A stretch of DNA of 61,020 bases from Bacillota bacterium (GTDB taxonomy: Bacteria; Bacillota_I; Bacilli_A; Erysipelotrichales; Erysipelotrichaceae). Position numbers and translations under genes: made by a program. The notes under the pieces were generated by a model, which was not told the origin of the DNA, did no database searches, and worked only from the letters and a program-made list of their open reading frames with translations. Shown here piece by piece: positions 1 through 9,523 of this stretch; the first letter of the stretch is position 1, and every line of letters starts with the position of its first letter. The DNA lies in contig JAGHTX010000145.1 in assembly GCA_018065105.1 (NCBI GenBank), forward strand, positions 1-61,020, in the 5' to 3' direction.

Positions 1-503
<503 letters not shown>

Positions 504-545
504 TTTGTATTTCCTCCTAATAAATTTTCATACACATACGTGTAC

Positions 546-574
546 ATTATAATTCAGAACCTAAGTAAAATCAA
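546..574 (-). promoter_or_regulatory. Probable separate promoter for tuf
   Basis: Read on the minus strand there is TTGATT (569-574), a 17-base spacer and TATAAT (546-551), about 40 bases before the tuf start. The -35 lies in the loop and 3' arm of the fusA-tuf hairpin. Position and match make a tuf-specific promoter likely; it has not been tested. Confidence 0.6.
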
Positions 575-587
575 CGATTTTACTTAG
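561..587. other. Perfect 12-bp hairpin overlapping the fusA stop codon
   Basis: CTAAGTAAAATC (561-572) and its exact complement (576-587) flank a three-base loop; the fusA stop is inside the 3' arm. On the transcribed minus strand no U-run follows, so it does not look like an intrinsic terminator. It may be an mRNA processing or stability element between fusA and tuf. Confidence 0.6.
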
Positions 588-2670
588 AATTCTCTTTAAT
601 GATTTTTTCAGCGATACTCTTTGGTACTTCTGAATAGTGGTCGAATTTCATTGAGTAGTTTCCACGACCTTGAGTGAAACTACGTAAGTCTGTTACATAT
701 CCGAACATTTCTGAAAGTGGAATCATAGCACGAACGATAATTGCGTTTCCACGTTCTTCTTGATCAGTGATTTGTCCACGACGAGATGAAACGTCACCCA
801 TTACTGAACCTAAGTATTCAGATGGTGCAGTTACGTCTACAGACATGATTGGTTCAAGGATTGCTGGTTTACATTTTTTAGCAGCTTCACGTAATGCGAA
901 TGATGCAGCGATCTTATAAGCCATTTCACTTGAGTCAACATCGTGGTAAGATCCATCAAATAATGTAGCTTTGATATCGATTACTGGATATCCAGCAACA
1001 ATACCGTGATCTAAAGCGTCAACTAAACCTTCCATTGTAGGTTTGATATATTCACGAGGTACTGAACCTCCGACGATAGCGTCAACGAATTCAAATCCTT
1101 TACCTTCATTTGGTTCGAATTTAATCCATACGTGACCATATTGTCCACGACCACCTGATTGACGAACGTATTTACCTTCGCAATCAGCAGTAGCACGAAT
1201 TGTTTCACGGTAAGCAACTTGTGGTTGTCCTACGCTAGTTTCAACTTTGAATTCACGACGTAAACGGTCAACGATGATGTCTAAGTGTAATTCACCTACA
1301 CCAGCGATGATAGTTTGTCCTGTTTCTTCGTTAGTATATGTTTTGAAAGTTGGGTCTTCTTCAGCTAATTTTGATAATGCTAATCCCATTTTGTCTTGGT
1401 CAGCTTTAGTTTTTGGTTCTAGAGATAACTCGATAACTGGTTCTGGGAATTCCATTGATTCAAGAATGATAGGATTCTTTTCGTCACATAAAGTATCTCC
1501 AGTAGTAGTTACTTTTAAACCTACAGCTGCAGCGATATCTCCGGCATAAACCATATCGATTTCTTTACGTGAGTTAGCGTGCATTTGCACGATACGTCCT
1601 AAACGTTCTTTTTTGTTTTTAGTCGCATTTAATACGTAGCTTCCTCCAGTAGCGATACCTGAGTATACACGGAAGAATGATAATTTACCAACGAATGGGT
1701 CTGTTGCGATTTTGAATGCTAACGCTGAGAATGGAGCGTTGTCATCTGACTCACGAACATCTTCTTCACCATCTAATGTAATACCTTTAATAGCTGGTAC
1801 ATCTAATGGGCTTGGTAAGTAATCTACTACAGCGTCTAATACTAATTGAACACCTTTGTTTTTGTAAGCAGATCCACATAATACTGGGAAGAAGTCACCG
1901 TTACATACAGCGATACGTAATACACGTTTGATTTCGCTGATTTCTGGTTCTTCACCTTCTAATACCATCATCATGAAGTCTTCATCATAATCTGCAAGGT
2001 ATTCTAATAATTTTTGACGATATTCTTCAACTTGATCTACCATATCTTCTGGAACTGGTTTAGTTGTAATGTTTTTACCGTAGTCACCAGAGAAGTAGTA
2101 AGTTTTTCTTTCGATAATATCGATAATTGCTTCGAAGTTTTGTTCAGCTCCGATAGGTAATTGAATAGGACAAGATTTAGCTCCTAAACGATCAACGATT
2201 GTGTCACATGACATTAAGAAGTCTGCTCCAGTTGCATCCATTTTGTTACAGAATACAATACGAGGAACTCCATAAGTTGTAGCTTGACGCCAAACTGTTT
2301 CAGTTTGAGGTTCTACACCTGCTTTAGCATCAAGAACTGTAACGGCACCGTCTAATACACGTAATGAACGTTCAACTTCTACTGTGAAGTCAACGTGACC
2401 TGGTGTATCGATGATGTTTAAACGACATTCTTCACCAGTTCCGTCTAATTTTCTCCAGTGACAAGTTGTTGCAGCTGAAGTGATTGTGATACCACGTTCT
2501 TGTTCTTGTTCCATCCAGTCCATTGTTGAAGCACCATCGTGTGTTTCACCAATTTTGTGGTTAACCCCTGAATAGTAAAGAATACGTTCAGTTGTTGTTG
2601 TTTTTCCGGCATCGATGTGAGCCATGATACCGATGTTACGAGTGTTTGCTAAGCTATACGCTCTACCCAT
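580..2670 (-). CDS. fusA: Elongation factor G
   Basis: EF-G is the GTPase that moves tRNAs and mRNA through the ribosome after each peptide bond. The 696-residue protein has the usual length. Visible are the P-loop [15 protein letters not shown] near residue 17, the ERGITI effector motif, DTPGHVDFT (switch II) and NKMD, followed by the beta-barrel, the YRETI-containing domain IV and the C-terminal domain ending in the [11 protein letters not shown] region. It lies 18 bases after rpsG in the str operon. Codon use is strongly biased, as expected for an abundant protein. Confidence 0.99.
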   Translation of the reverse strand: MGRAYSLANTRNIGIMAHIDAGKTTTTERILYYSGVNHKIGETHDGASTMDWMEQEQERGITITSAATTCHWRKLDGTGEECRLNIIDTPGHVDFTVEVERSLRVLDGAVTVLDAKAGVEPQTETVWRQATTYGVPRIVFCNKMDATGADFLMSCDTIVDRLGAKSCPIQLPIGAEQNFEAIIDIIERKTYYFSGDYGKNITTKPVPEDMVDQVEEYRQKLLEYLADYDEDFMMMVLEGEEPEISEIKRVLRIAVCNGDFFPVLCGSAYKNKGVQLVLDAVVDYLPSPLDVPAIKGITLDGEEDVRESDDNAPFSALAFKIATDPFVGKLSFFRVYSGIATGGSYVLNATKNKKERLGRIVQMHANSRKEIDMVYAGDIAAAVGLKVTTTGDTLCDEKNPIILESMEFPEPVIELSLEPKTKADQDKMGLALSKLAEEDPTFKTYTNEETGQTIIAGVGELHLDIIVDRLRREFKVETSVGQPQVAYRETIRATADCEGKYVRQSGGRGQYGHVWIKFEPNEGKGFEFVDAIVGGSVPREYIKPTMEGLVDALDHGIVAGYPVIDIKATLFDGSYHDVDSSEMAYKIAASFALREAAKKCKPAILEPIMSVDVTAPSEYLGSVMGDVSSRRGQITDQEERGNAIIVRAMIPLSEMFGYVTDLRSFTQGRGNYSMKFDHYSEVPKSIAEKIIKENSK

Positions 2671-2688
2671 GATTCATGACCTCCAATC

Positions 2689-3159
2689 TTACCAACGGTA
2701 GTGAGCAAATGCTTTATTTGCTTCTGCCATTTTGTGAGTGTCATCACGTTTTTTAACTGATTGACCTGAACCGTTAGATGCATCGATAATTTCTGCAGCT
2801 AAACGTTGTTCCATTGTTTTTTCGTTTCTTAAACGTGCGTAGTTTACGATCCAACGTAATCCCAAAGTTAAACGACGTTCATCGCTTACTTCAACTGGTA
2901 CTTGGTAGTTAGCACCACCTACACGTCTAACTTTTAATTCTAATTGAGGCATAACGTTTTCCAATGCTTGTTCGAAAACTTCCATTGGTTGTTTTCCTGT
3001 TTTAACTTCTACGATTTCAAACGCGTTATATAAAATTGTTTGAGCAACCCCTTTTTTTCCATCAATCATGATTTTATTGATTAAACGAGTAACCAATTTG
3101 GAATTATACATAGGATCTACTAAAACGTCACGTTTGGCAATGTGTCCCTTTCTAGGCAT
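2689..3159 (-). CDS. rpsG: 30S ribosomal protein S7
   Basis: S7 is a primary assembly protein of the 30S head and contacts 16S rRNA and E-site tRNA. The 156-residue sequence has the normal length and signatures: [20 protein letters not shown] at the N-terminus, [11 protein letters not shown], the [14 protein letters not shown] loop, and the C-terminal [21 protein letters not shown]. It is 26 bases after rpsL and has its own AGGAGG site. In other bacteria S7 can repress its own operon; no such site was identified here. Confidence 0.99.
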   Translation of the reverse strand: MPRKGHIAKRDVLVDPMYNSKLVTRLINKIMIDGKKGVAQTILYNAFEIVEVKTGKQPMEVFEQALENVMPQLELKVRRVGGANYQVPVEVSDERRLTLGLRWIVNYARLRNEKTMEQRLAAEIIDASNGSGQSVKKRDDTHKMAEANKAFAHYRW

Positions 3160-3185
3160 TATAATTTCCTCCTTTCACGATTGAC

Positions 3186-3599
3186 TTATTTCTTAGGTTT
3201 TTTAGTTCCATATAAAGAACGAGAACGACGACGATCGTTAACACCAGCGCAGTCTAATGTTCCACGGATAATGTGATAACGAACCCCTGGTAAGTCTTTA
3301 ACACGTCCACCACGAATTAATACAACACTGTGTTCTTGTAAGTTGTGTCCAATTCCTGGGATGTAAGCTGTAACTTCCATTCCGTTTGATAAACGAACAC
3401 GGGCATATTTACGAAGTGCTGAGTTTGGTTTCTTAGGTGTCATTGTACCAACACGAGTACATACTCCACGTTTTTGAGGAGCAGATAAGTTAGTTGGTTT
3501 AGACTTTAATGAGTTGTAACCACGGTTCAAAGCTGGAGACTTAGAAACGTTTTCACTGGCTTTACGACCTTTACGAATCAATTGGTTGATTGTTGGCAT
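3186..3599 (-). CDS. rpsL: 30S ribosomal protein S12
   Basis: S12 sits at the decoding centre and affects fidelity. The 137 residues carry the family hallmarks: [12 protein letters not shown], the [11 protein letters not shown] loop and [14 protein letters not shown]. Both lysines where streptomycin-resistance mutations usually arise (in PKKPNS and GRVKDLPG) are the ordinary lysines, so nothing here predicts ribosomal streptomycin resistance. It is the first gene of the str operon, with a leader of a little over 100 bases and an AGGAGG ribosome site. Confidence 0.99.
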   Translation of the reverse strand: MPTINQLIRKGRKASENVSKSPALNRGYNSLKSKPTNLSAPQKRGVCTRVGTMTPKKPNSALRKYARVRLSNGMEVTAYIPGIGHNLQEHSVVLIRGGRVKDLPGVRYHIIRGTLDCAGVNDRRRSRSLYGTKKPKK

Positions 3600-3753
3600 T
3601 TTAAAGCCCTCCTTTCAAATTTCTTTCTTATTTTTTAAACACACGTTTTCGGGTGGTTCTTTTTTTACCCTTTTTTTATAGGGCCGTAATTAGCCCTATA
3701 TTTTCAGCGTGCAGATAAAGTTTATCACGATAAAATAGAATGTCAAACACTTT
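3600..3753 (-). promoter_or_regulatory. Promoter and structured leader of the rpsL-rpsG-fusA operon
   Basis: On the minus strand, TTGACA (3741-3746), 16 bases, then TAAACT (3719-3724) form a good promoter about 120 bases before the rpsL ATG. The leader contains a hairpin with ATAGGGC/GCCCTAT arms (about 3680-3702) and a second weak GGGT/ACCC pairing just downstream. Neither is followed by a U-run on the transcript, so they are more likely leader structures than terminators. No known ribosomal-protein leader motif was recognised. Confidence 0.65.
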
Positions 3754-5148
3754 TTAATGTTTTTTTCTATAAATTGATTGTCCATTGGATTCACACACTT
3801 CTTTGTACCAAAAGTATGATTTTTTAGGCATTCTTCGCAAATTATTTTCAAAATCTATAGCCACTAAACCATATCTTTTTTCACAACCGTTCTTCCAAGA
3901 ATATAGATCAAAAGGACTCCACACGAAATATCCTCTTACATCCACTCCCATATCCATCGCATTCAATATCGCATTGATATGATCGTTTAAGAATGAAATA
4001 CGATACACATCATTCACTTCTCCTTTTGAGACATCTTCATAGAATCCCAAACCATTCTCTGTAACAAATAATGGTACTCCATATTTTTTATGAGCACGAA
4101 CTAATCCCTCTTGCAATCCTTTTGGATATATTTCTGTATCCCATTCCGTATACTCACTATTGGGATCCATAACCTGTTCAAACCAGTTCTTAATAATCGT
4201 TTTAGAAGTCCCTTTTCCTTTTTTACCTGTATTATTTACAATCAGTTCTGTTTCTCCACTTGTATACGGTTTAACCAAAGCACGAGCATAATAATTCAAT
4301 CCTAAAAAATCAACGGTGTTCTCGCGCATTATTTTTTTATCTTCTTCCAAGATAAAAGAAAGATCCACCCCTTCTGAAGCAAGCTTCTCTAACATATCTT
4401 CTGGAATTTCTCCTAAAGCTGCTGTATCCAGTACCCAATTGTTACAATAATTATCCGCAAAACGCATAGCTTCTAAACAAGCCGGGCTATCATCTACACC
4501 ATCGATTGGTGTATAGGAATGTACAATGCCAATCTGACCTGGAATATGCATAGTTTTAAAAGCACGAATAGCTAAGGCATTGGCCAACATGACATGATAC
4601 GCTCCCAAAGTCGTTAGCTGCTTATCCTTTTTTCCAGGAGGATAGTTTCCAATCCAGTATCCATTAAAAATAAACCATCGTGGTTCATTAAACGTTGTCC
4701 AGTACTTTACTTCTCCACAAAAAGCTTCGAAAACAACTTTTGAGAAATATTCATACGCATAAACCGTATCTTTATTTAACCATCCACCTTTTTCTTCCAA
4801 ATATTGTGGTAAATCCCAATGATATAAGGTCACAAAGGGTTCCAATCCGTTTTCTTTACAACAGCGGATCAAGGAACGATAAAATTCAATTCCCTTTTGG
4901 TTGATTTCATTCTTTTCAGTTAAGATCCGACACCAGGAAATAGAAAAACGATACGCATTCTGTCCACCATCCCTCATTCTTCGGATATCTTCTTCATAGC
5001 GATGATAATGATCACTCGCAACATCTCCATTTTCTAAATTATTTACATGTAAATAGTGATCCCACATGGATTCTATTTTGCCATCTTCTTTCCAAGCCCC
5101 TTCACATTGATAACTTGCGCTTGCACTTCCCCACAAAAAATTGTTCAT
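3754..5148 (-). CDS. GH1 6-phospho-beta-galactosidase/glucosidase
   Basis: A 464-residue family GH1 hydrolase that should split phosphorylated beta-disaccharides delivered by a PTS. The N-terminal FLWGSASASYQCEGA strand, the acid/base motif TFNEP and the nucleophile motif TENGLG are present. The phosphate-binding set of 6-phospho-glycosidases is visible as Ser417, Lys424 and Tyr426. Trp418 follows that serine, as in LacG-type 6-phospho-beta-galactosidases, whereas BglA-type enzymes have Ala there. I chose the ATG at 5148 because TGAGGAA lies 8 bases before it; an in-frame ATG five codons upstream has no good site. No PTS transporter gene is adjacent. Exact sugar preference is inferred. Confidence 0.85.
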   Translation of the reverse strand: MNNFLWGSASASYQCEGAWKEDGKIESMWDHYLHVNNLENGDVASDHYHRYEEDIRRMRDGGQNAYRFSISWCRILTEKNEINQKGIEFYRSLIRCCKENGLEPFVTLYHWDLPQYLEEKGGWLNKDTVYAYEYFSKVVFEAFCGEVKYWTTFNEPRWFIFNGYWIGNYPPGKKDKQLTTLGAYHVMLANALAIRAFKTMHIPGQIGIVHSYTPIDGVDDSPACLEAMRFADNYCNNWVLDTAALGEIPEDMLEKLASEGVDLSFILEEDKKIMRENTVDFLGLNYYARALVKPYTSGETELIVNNTGKKGKGTSKTIIKNWFEQVMDPNSEYTEWDTEIYPKGLQEGLVRAHKKYGVPLFVTENGLGFYEDVSKGEVNDVYRISFLNDHINAILNAMDMGVDVRGYFVWSPFDLYSWKNGCEKRYGLVAIDFENNLRRMPKKSYFWYKEVCESNGQSIYRKKH

Positions 5149-5180
5149 AATGTATTTCCTCATATTCTCTTTATTATTAT

Positions 5181-5216
5181 AAAAGAAAAAGAATGTCTCT
5201 TTTATAGAAACATTCT
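5181..5216 (-). terminator. Intrinsic terminator after nudC
   Basis: Arms of 11 bp with one G-U pair (5190-5200 and 5206-5216), a five-base loop, and a U-rich tail on the minus strand. The hairpin begins at the nudC stop codon. Confidence 0.85.
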
Positions 5217-6048
5217 AAAATTCTTCTGGATGCTCTTTAAAATACGTCATCATTTCATAAGTTAGGGTAATACCTATATCTTGAATATTGATGTCATCTC
5301 GACCATACCAGCCAGCCATAGACAATTCGTTTTGGTCGATGTGGATTGCATCGTCTCCATCTAAATCGCAATAGAATCCGAGTAACATGTTACAATCTGT
5401 ACCCCAAGGCTGTGACTTATAATAACGAATGTTCTTTACTTTTAATCCAACCTCTTCCATTACTTCTCTAGCTACTGCTTGTTCTGGGGTTTCTCCAACT
5501 TCAATAAATCCAGCCAATAGTGCAAATCCACCATAGGCTCTTCCAGCATATTTAGACATTAAGATTTTATCTTTGTTCACTAGACCGACAATCACACATG
5601 GAGCTATTGTTGGGAAAAACATGCTCTTGCATTCTGGACAATACATCATTCTTTCTTTTTCTGCATGAACCAGTTCTTTTCCACAATGACCGCAGAATTG
5701 GTGCATGCTATACCATTTATATATATGCCAACAAGTTAAGATTGTTAACCAAAAAGCACGATCTTCTGGAGTCAAACTTTGACGAAAAGCTTGTTTTGCC
5801 ACATAAGTATATCCATCTAATTTAATCGGATCCACTTCTTTACGCGTTACATAATATGCTTGTCCATCCGTAGCGCATGCATATTGAAGTTCGAATCCAA
5901 ATTGTTTCACTTCTTTATATGTAGGCAGTTTCCAATTTTTGCTCATACATACGTTAAGTCCATGAAACAAAACCACATAGTCTTCGTCTTCTATTTCTTT
6001 ATTACGAAATTGATTATCTAAATGATGAGGATAAATATCTTGAATCAT
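5215..6048 (-). CDS. nudC: NADH pyrophosphatase NudC (NAD-cap removing Nudix hydrolase)
   Basis: NudC hydrolyses NADH/NAD to NMNH and AMP and removes NAD caps from RNA. In 277 residues there is a zinc ribbon with Cys119, Cys122, Cys137 and Cys140, a perfect Nudix box at 180-202 (GX5EX7REUXEEXGU, with Glu198 and Glu199), and the NudC-specific SQPW at 212-215. The N-terminal third is the variable NudC N-domain. Its ATG is one base after the stop codon of the upstream membrane protein gene, so the two are translationally coupled. A strong terminator follows. Confidence 0.95.
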   Translation of the reverse strand: MIQDIYPHHLDNQFRNKEIEDEDYVVLFHGLNVCMSKNWKLPTYKEVKQFGFELQYACATDGQAYYVTRKEVDPIKLDGYTYVAKQAFRQSLTPEDRAFWLTILTCWHIYKWYSMHQFCGHCGKELVHAEKERMMYCPECKSMFFPTIAPCVIVGLVNKDKILMSKYAGRAYGGFALLAGFIEVGETPEQAVAREVMEEVGLKVKNIRYYKSQPWGTDCNMLLGFYCDLDGDDAIHIDQNELSMAGWYGRDDINIQDIGITLTYEMMTYFKEHPEEF

Positions 6049-6049
6049 A

Positions 6050-7771
6050 TCATTCTACCTTCCAGCTTAATTTTTTAATTACAGATACATCTTCGCTTTC
6101 TTTATATTGAATGCTTAACGTATCACCTGCTTTAATAAACGCTACAATATCTTCATTACTAGTTGAAACAGTGATTTTATAACGTTTTCCTTCTTCATCC
6201 ACTAAAAAACATTTTGATTTTCCATCAACATTTAAGATTTGTACATCCGCGATCACAATGTCCTTTTCTAAATATTTAGAAGTATCATCATCTTCTTCAA
6301 CTTCTGTTCCTAAGAATTTTTTCTTCAATGTTTTAAATCCTTCATCTGGATCAATAACCGCTACCTTCTGATAATTTGTTGCATCAACCATGGCATACTT
6401 CTTGATCAATCCACTGTCGTCTTTTAAAGCCATCATATAAACTGGATTTCCTTTTACGTTAACCAGCAATGGGAAGGTTGCATGATAACCGTAGTTCTTA
6501 ACTTCCCCTTCTGCACTATTCATCGCACTGTATTCATTAGCGCCAGGACTCTTAATTTTCATTGCGTCGTGTGTACGCAAGTTAACTAGCACAAAAGCTA
6601 AATTGGAAGAGTCATTGGTTGCAGAAGTTATACCCGAATAAATATAGATATCTCCATCTTGTGCTAAATAGTTATATCCATCGCTTGTTTGCGTTACATT
6701 CTTTTGACCAAACATAGAGTTAAGGAAACCATTTTGATACATACCATTGTCATCTACTTCTTCCATAACCAAAGACTCAGGATAAATACGGTCTACCCAT
6801 TTTGGTGCTTTGTCTACCGAATACTTTGTAGAATCTCCGGTAATTGGGTCAAACAATACAACACCGGTAACTCTTCGTTTTGTTCCATATCCAGTATAGT
6901 TATATGTTGTACAAACATACCAAGGATGTCCATCTTCATCAATTTCGAAAGATGGCGATCCAAAGATTGTGGTTGGATACTGCATTTGAAGTTGTCTTTC
7001 CAAGTTTTCATTAAAGAATCCACTTGGTACATACTTCATTCCATCCAATCCTAAATCCTTTAATTTTACTAGCTTTGTTTCTCCGGTTACGGAATTTACC
7101 ATAATATAGGCTGGAATTCCTTCGCTACGATTTCCAAAGTATTTAATAACGGAAGCGTATTCCAAAGGTGTTACTCGATATACTGTATTTTGATATGTAA
7201 TTTGTGTGTATTCATCACTTACTTCAAATTGCGAAACCAATTCTGGCATTTGTCCCATGACACGGTCCCCTAATACCATTGTGGAATTACGATCAATAAT
7301 AGGCGTTTTTGTGAAATCCACTTCTTTGACATTGCTAAAGTCCACATTTTCTATTTGAATACGATTCGCAAACGACTTCGCATTAAAAATCGGTCCACAT
7401 ACCCATGGTGAAACAAAGATATATAATAATGGAAGTACAAACGAAGCAATCGCTAAATAGTGGAACACACGGCTAATTCCGTTGGTACGAGACGATTTGG
7501 ATAAAATCCCACGCATTCCAAAGATGCTTGTTTCATTAAATCCCAAAGATAACAGGGTAAACAAAATCGCAAAAGCGATAGCCCAGAAAATCAAGCCTTC
7601 ACTGTTAATCGCAAAAGCGGGTACAGTAATATACCAGGCAATAGCCACAATCACTAATTCCAAGACAATGAATTTCACCATTTTTCCTTTACTTAATAAG
7701 AATGGTTCCTGTGGTTGTGGATTTGTATTTGTATTAAAATTTGCGTTTCTAAATAAATCTTCTACTCTCAT
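6050..7771 (-). CDS. Large membrane protein of unknown function
   Basis: A 573-residue protein with a short polar N-terminus, three clear membrane segments (about residues 32-52, 58-78 and 104-126), and then about 440 residues that should lie on one side of the membrane, probably outside. The large region alternates beta-type segments with phrases such as VNSVTGETKLV and VLFDPITGDSTKY, resembling a beta-propeller or repeated beta-sandwich. The C-terminal 60 residues look like a small OB/SH3-like fold. No catalytic motif was recognised. It is the first gene of a two-gene unit with nudC. I do not assign a function. Confidence 0.75.
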   Translation of the reverse strand: MRVEDLFRNANFNTNTNPQPQEPFLLSKGKMVKFIVLELVIVAIAWYITVPAFAINSEGLIFWAIAFAILFTLLSLGFNETSIFGMRGILSKSSRTNGISRVFHYLAIASFVLPLLYIFVSPWVCGPIFNAKSFANRIQIENVDFSNVKEVDFTKTPIIDRNSTMVLGDRVMGQMPELVSQFEVSDEYTQITYQNTVYRVTPLEYASVIKYFGNRSEGIPAYIMVNSVTGETKLVKLKDLGLDGMKYVPSGFFNENLERQLQMQYPTTIFGSPSFEIDEDGHPWYVCTTYNYTGYGTKRRVTGVVLFDPITGDSTKYSVDKAPKWVDRIYPESLVMEEVDDNGMYQNGFLNSMFGQKNVTQTSDGYNYLAQDGDIYIYSGITSATNDSSNLAFVLVNLRTHDAMKIKSPGANEYSAMNSAEGEVKNYGYHATFPLLVNVKGNPVYMMALKDDSGLIKKYAMVDATNYQKVAVIDPDEGFKTLKKKFLGTEVEEDDDTSKYLEKDIVIADVQILNVDGKSKCFLVDEEGKRYKITVSTSNEDIVAFIKAGDTLSIQYKESEDVSVIKKLSWKVE

Positions 7772-7798
7772 ACAATAGTCCTCTTTTCCTTAAGTTTC

Positions 7799-7804
7799 AT
7801 TATA
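7799..7804 (-). promoter_or_regulatory. -10 element before the membrane protein-nudC unit
   Basis: A perfect TATAAT on the minus strand lies 27 bases before the start. A partial -35 (TTGCTC, 16-base spacing) falls within the 3' arm of the preceding terminator hairpin. Confidence 0.5.
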
Positions 7805-7862
7805 GATAAAATCAAGAAAAGAGCAACTCTTTAGACTCCGTTGATCAAAGTCGTTGCTCTTT
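7805..7862 (-). terminator. Terminator after the 114-residue gene
   Basis: AAAGAGCAAC (7818-7827) pairs perfectly with GTTGCTCTTT (7853-7862), and an inner CTTT/AAAG pairing extends the stem. On the minus strand it is followed by a U-rich stretch. The stop codon of the gene lies within the hairpin. Confidence 0.7.
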
Positions 7863-8175
7863 GTTGGATTGTATAGCGATATTGTTCAAAAGAAGGAAAC
7901 AGCTGATCTTCTTTCAAATCCAAATTACGAATCATCAACAATTCCAGTACTTGAATTGCGTTTTCTCTTGCACAGGAAAGGTGAATGGCATCCCCATATT
8001 CAAAGTACAAAGTTGAATCGGTTGTTTGTTCTAACCAGTATTCATAGTTTCTCTCTTGCAATCCTAAGACCCCAATAAATTCTAAAAAAATTCGAAAATA
8101 AGAATATTCCTGTTCATTAGTAATTTCCACTACATTCTTTCCCGATAAAAATTCAACAAATACGTAATTCATCAT
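7831..8175 (-). CDS. Small protein of unknown function
   Basis: A 114-residue, soluble, mildly acidic protein with no membrane segment, signal peptide or metal motif. It begins MMNYVFVEFLSGKNVVEI and alternates beta and alpha segments, with an acidic FEYGDAIHLS stretch near the middle. An excellent AAGGAGG lies 8 bases before the ATG, so it is very likely expressed. It has its own terminator and stands alone between two operons. I do not recognise the family. Confidence 0.65.
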   Translation of the reverse strand: MMNYVFVEFLSGKNVVEITNEQEYSYFRIFLEFIGVLGLQERNYEYWLEQTTDSTLYFEYGDAIHLSCARENAIQVLELLMIRNLDLKEDQLFPSFEQYRYTIQQRATTLINGV

Positions 8176-8231
8176 AAGCGTTTCCTCCTTGTACCTATAG
8201 AATGAGCTTTAATGTGACACAATAAGTGTAC

Positions 8232-8260
8232 ATATAAAAAGAAGTGCTATACACTTCTTA
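8232..8260 (-). terminator. Terminator of the kptA operon
   Basis: A perfect 8-bp stem AAGAAGTG (8239-8246)/CACTTCTT (8252-8259) with a five-base loop and a U-run on the minus strand, at the stop codon of the last gene. Confidence 0.85.
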
Positions 8261-8791
8261 ATCTTCCTCATTCCAAATACAATAATAATCTTCTTCGTCT
8301 TGCCAGGGATCATTTCCTTCGCTAGGCCCAACATATACAACCTTTTCATTTCGAATTAGAATACAGCACATGTGTTCTGGTTCCCAGGGACATTCCGCTT
8401 CAACGCCATATCCAAGTTCTCCTTCCAATTGTGGAAATACAAGAAGTGTTGGACTATATAAGTAAGAACATAAAGCTTCGCCTTTCTTAAAACCTTCTAT
8501 AACTGGTTCTAAAGAATCCGCAATTTCTTCATATACATCTTCCATAGCTCCCCATTCCTCATACATATATAGGAAAAATGGTTTTAACATGTTTTCGATT
8601 TGCGTATAAAGGTCACTTTGATCTGTCAAGCTGTTGTAGTGTTCTATACAACGATAGGCATCTTCCAAACTCGCTCCATCGTCCGTAAAAATCATGACTT
8701 TCATTTCCTCATGAAATAAAGATGTAGAATCAAATATTCCATAAGTAAACCAGTTATTTTCATCGCTTTTAATATCTCGAATATTTACCAT
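8258..8791 (-). CDS. Acidic protein resembling DUF6985-type proteins
   Basis: A 177-residue, strongly acidic, soluble protein. The C-terminal half carries an ECPWEPEHMCCILIRNEKV segment followed by VYVGPSEGNDPW, which recalls the DUF6985 family found in many Firmicutes; this is from memory of the pattern and is not certain. The function of that family is not known to me. The gene starts 12 bases after the HAD gene and no clear Shine-Dalgarno sequence precedes its ATG, so it may rely on translational coupling. It is the last gene of the kptA operon. Confidence 0.6.
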   Translation of the reverse strand: MVNIRDIKSDENNWFTYGIFDSTSLFHEEMKVMIFTDDGASLEDAYRCIEHYNSLTDQSDLYTQIENMLKPFFLYMYEEWGAMEDVYEEIADSLEPVIEGFKKGEALCSYLYSPTLLVFPQLEGELGYGVEAECPWEPEHMCCILIRNEKVVYVGPSEGNDPWQDEEDYYCIWNEED

Positions 8792-8803
8792 ATATATTTT
8801 TTT

Positions 8804-9514
8804 CTAAGCTATATCTCGAAAAAATGATTTTAGAGCTTCGAAATCGCCATTTGGATATTGTGAGATATCCTTTTCTTTTTTATTAATCATGTCATTTGTC
8901 AACAAGAAAACTTTCATCCCTAATTTTTGTGCTACCATATCTTCTTCAACATCGTTCCCAATCATAAGGCATTCCTCTGGTTTTACCCCAAGTTTTGTAC
9001 ATACTTCTACATAATACTGAGGATTTGGTTTACTAGAATAGGAGTTTTCATATGTTGTAACCAACTCAAAATCTTCTATATCTAATCCTGCCCAGCGAAT
9101 TCGACTTTCGGTAGCTACGGAAGGAAAAATTGGATTGGTTGCCAAAGCCACACGAAATCCTAATTTCTTACAAAGTTGAACAATATCGTTTGCTTCTTTG
9201 TGAGAGTCACAAATCCCTTCTACTCGTTGAAACTCATTACGATAGAACTCTTCGAATTTTGGATAGTCTTCTTTACTTTTTCCAGGATATACACTTTCAA
9301 AAAATGACCAGAATACTTCTTCGTTTGTATGCGTTCCATTATTCATGACCATCATAGCGGTCCCTTTCCAGATATTCTTGATCAACAAGTCTGGATCGTA
9401 TCCAAAAGCACACATTTTCTTTGCCATCAAAGAGAAATAAGCGTTAGTAAATTTGTCCTGGTCCATTCCTAATAGAGTTCCGTCTAAATCAAATAATACG
9501 GTTGTTACTGCCAT
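8804..9514 (-). CDS. HAD-family phosphatase (phosphoglycolate phosphatase-like)
   Basis: A 236-residue HAD hydrolase. Motif I is LFDLDGTLLG at residues 7-16 with the nucleophile Asp; motif II is ATNP; motif III Lys is in SSKPNP; motif IV is GNDVEEDM. The helical cap between motifs I and II is of the C1 type seen in phosphoglycolate and haloacid-type phosphatases. The substrate cannot be read from sequence. An AGGAG site precedes the ATG. It starts 9 bases after the 2-hydroxyacid dehydrogenase gene, in one operon. Confidence 0.85.
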   Translation of the reverse strand: MAVTTVLFDLDGTLLGMDQDKFTNAYFSLMAKKMCAFGYDPDLLIKNIWKGTAMMVMNNGTHTNEEVFWSFFESVYPGKSKEDYPKFEEFYRNEFQRVEGICDSHKEANDIVQLCKKLGFRVALATNPIFPSVATESRIRWAGLDIEDFELVTTYENSYSSKPNPQYYVEVCTKLGVKPEECLMIGNDVEEDMVAQKLGMKVFLLTNDMINKKEKDISQYPNGDFEALKSFFRDIA

Positions 9515-9523
9515 AAAATACTC

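Noticed and set aside
561-587. Intrinsic terminator after fusA
   Set aside because: There is no U-run on the transcribed strand after the stem.
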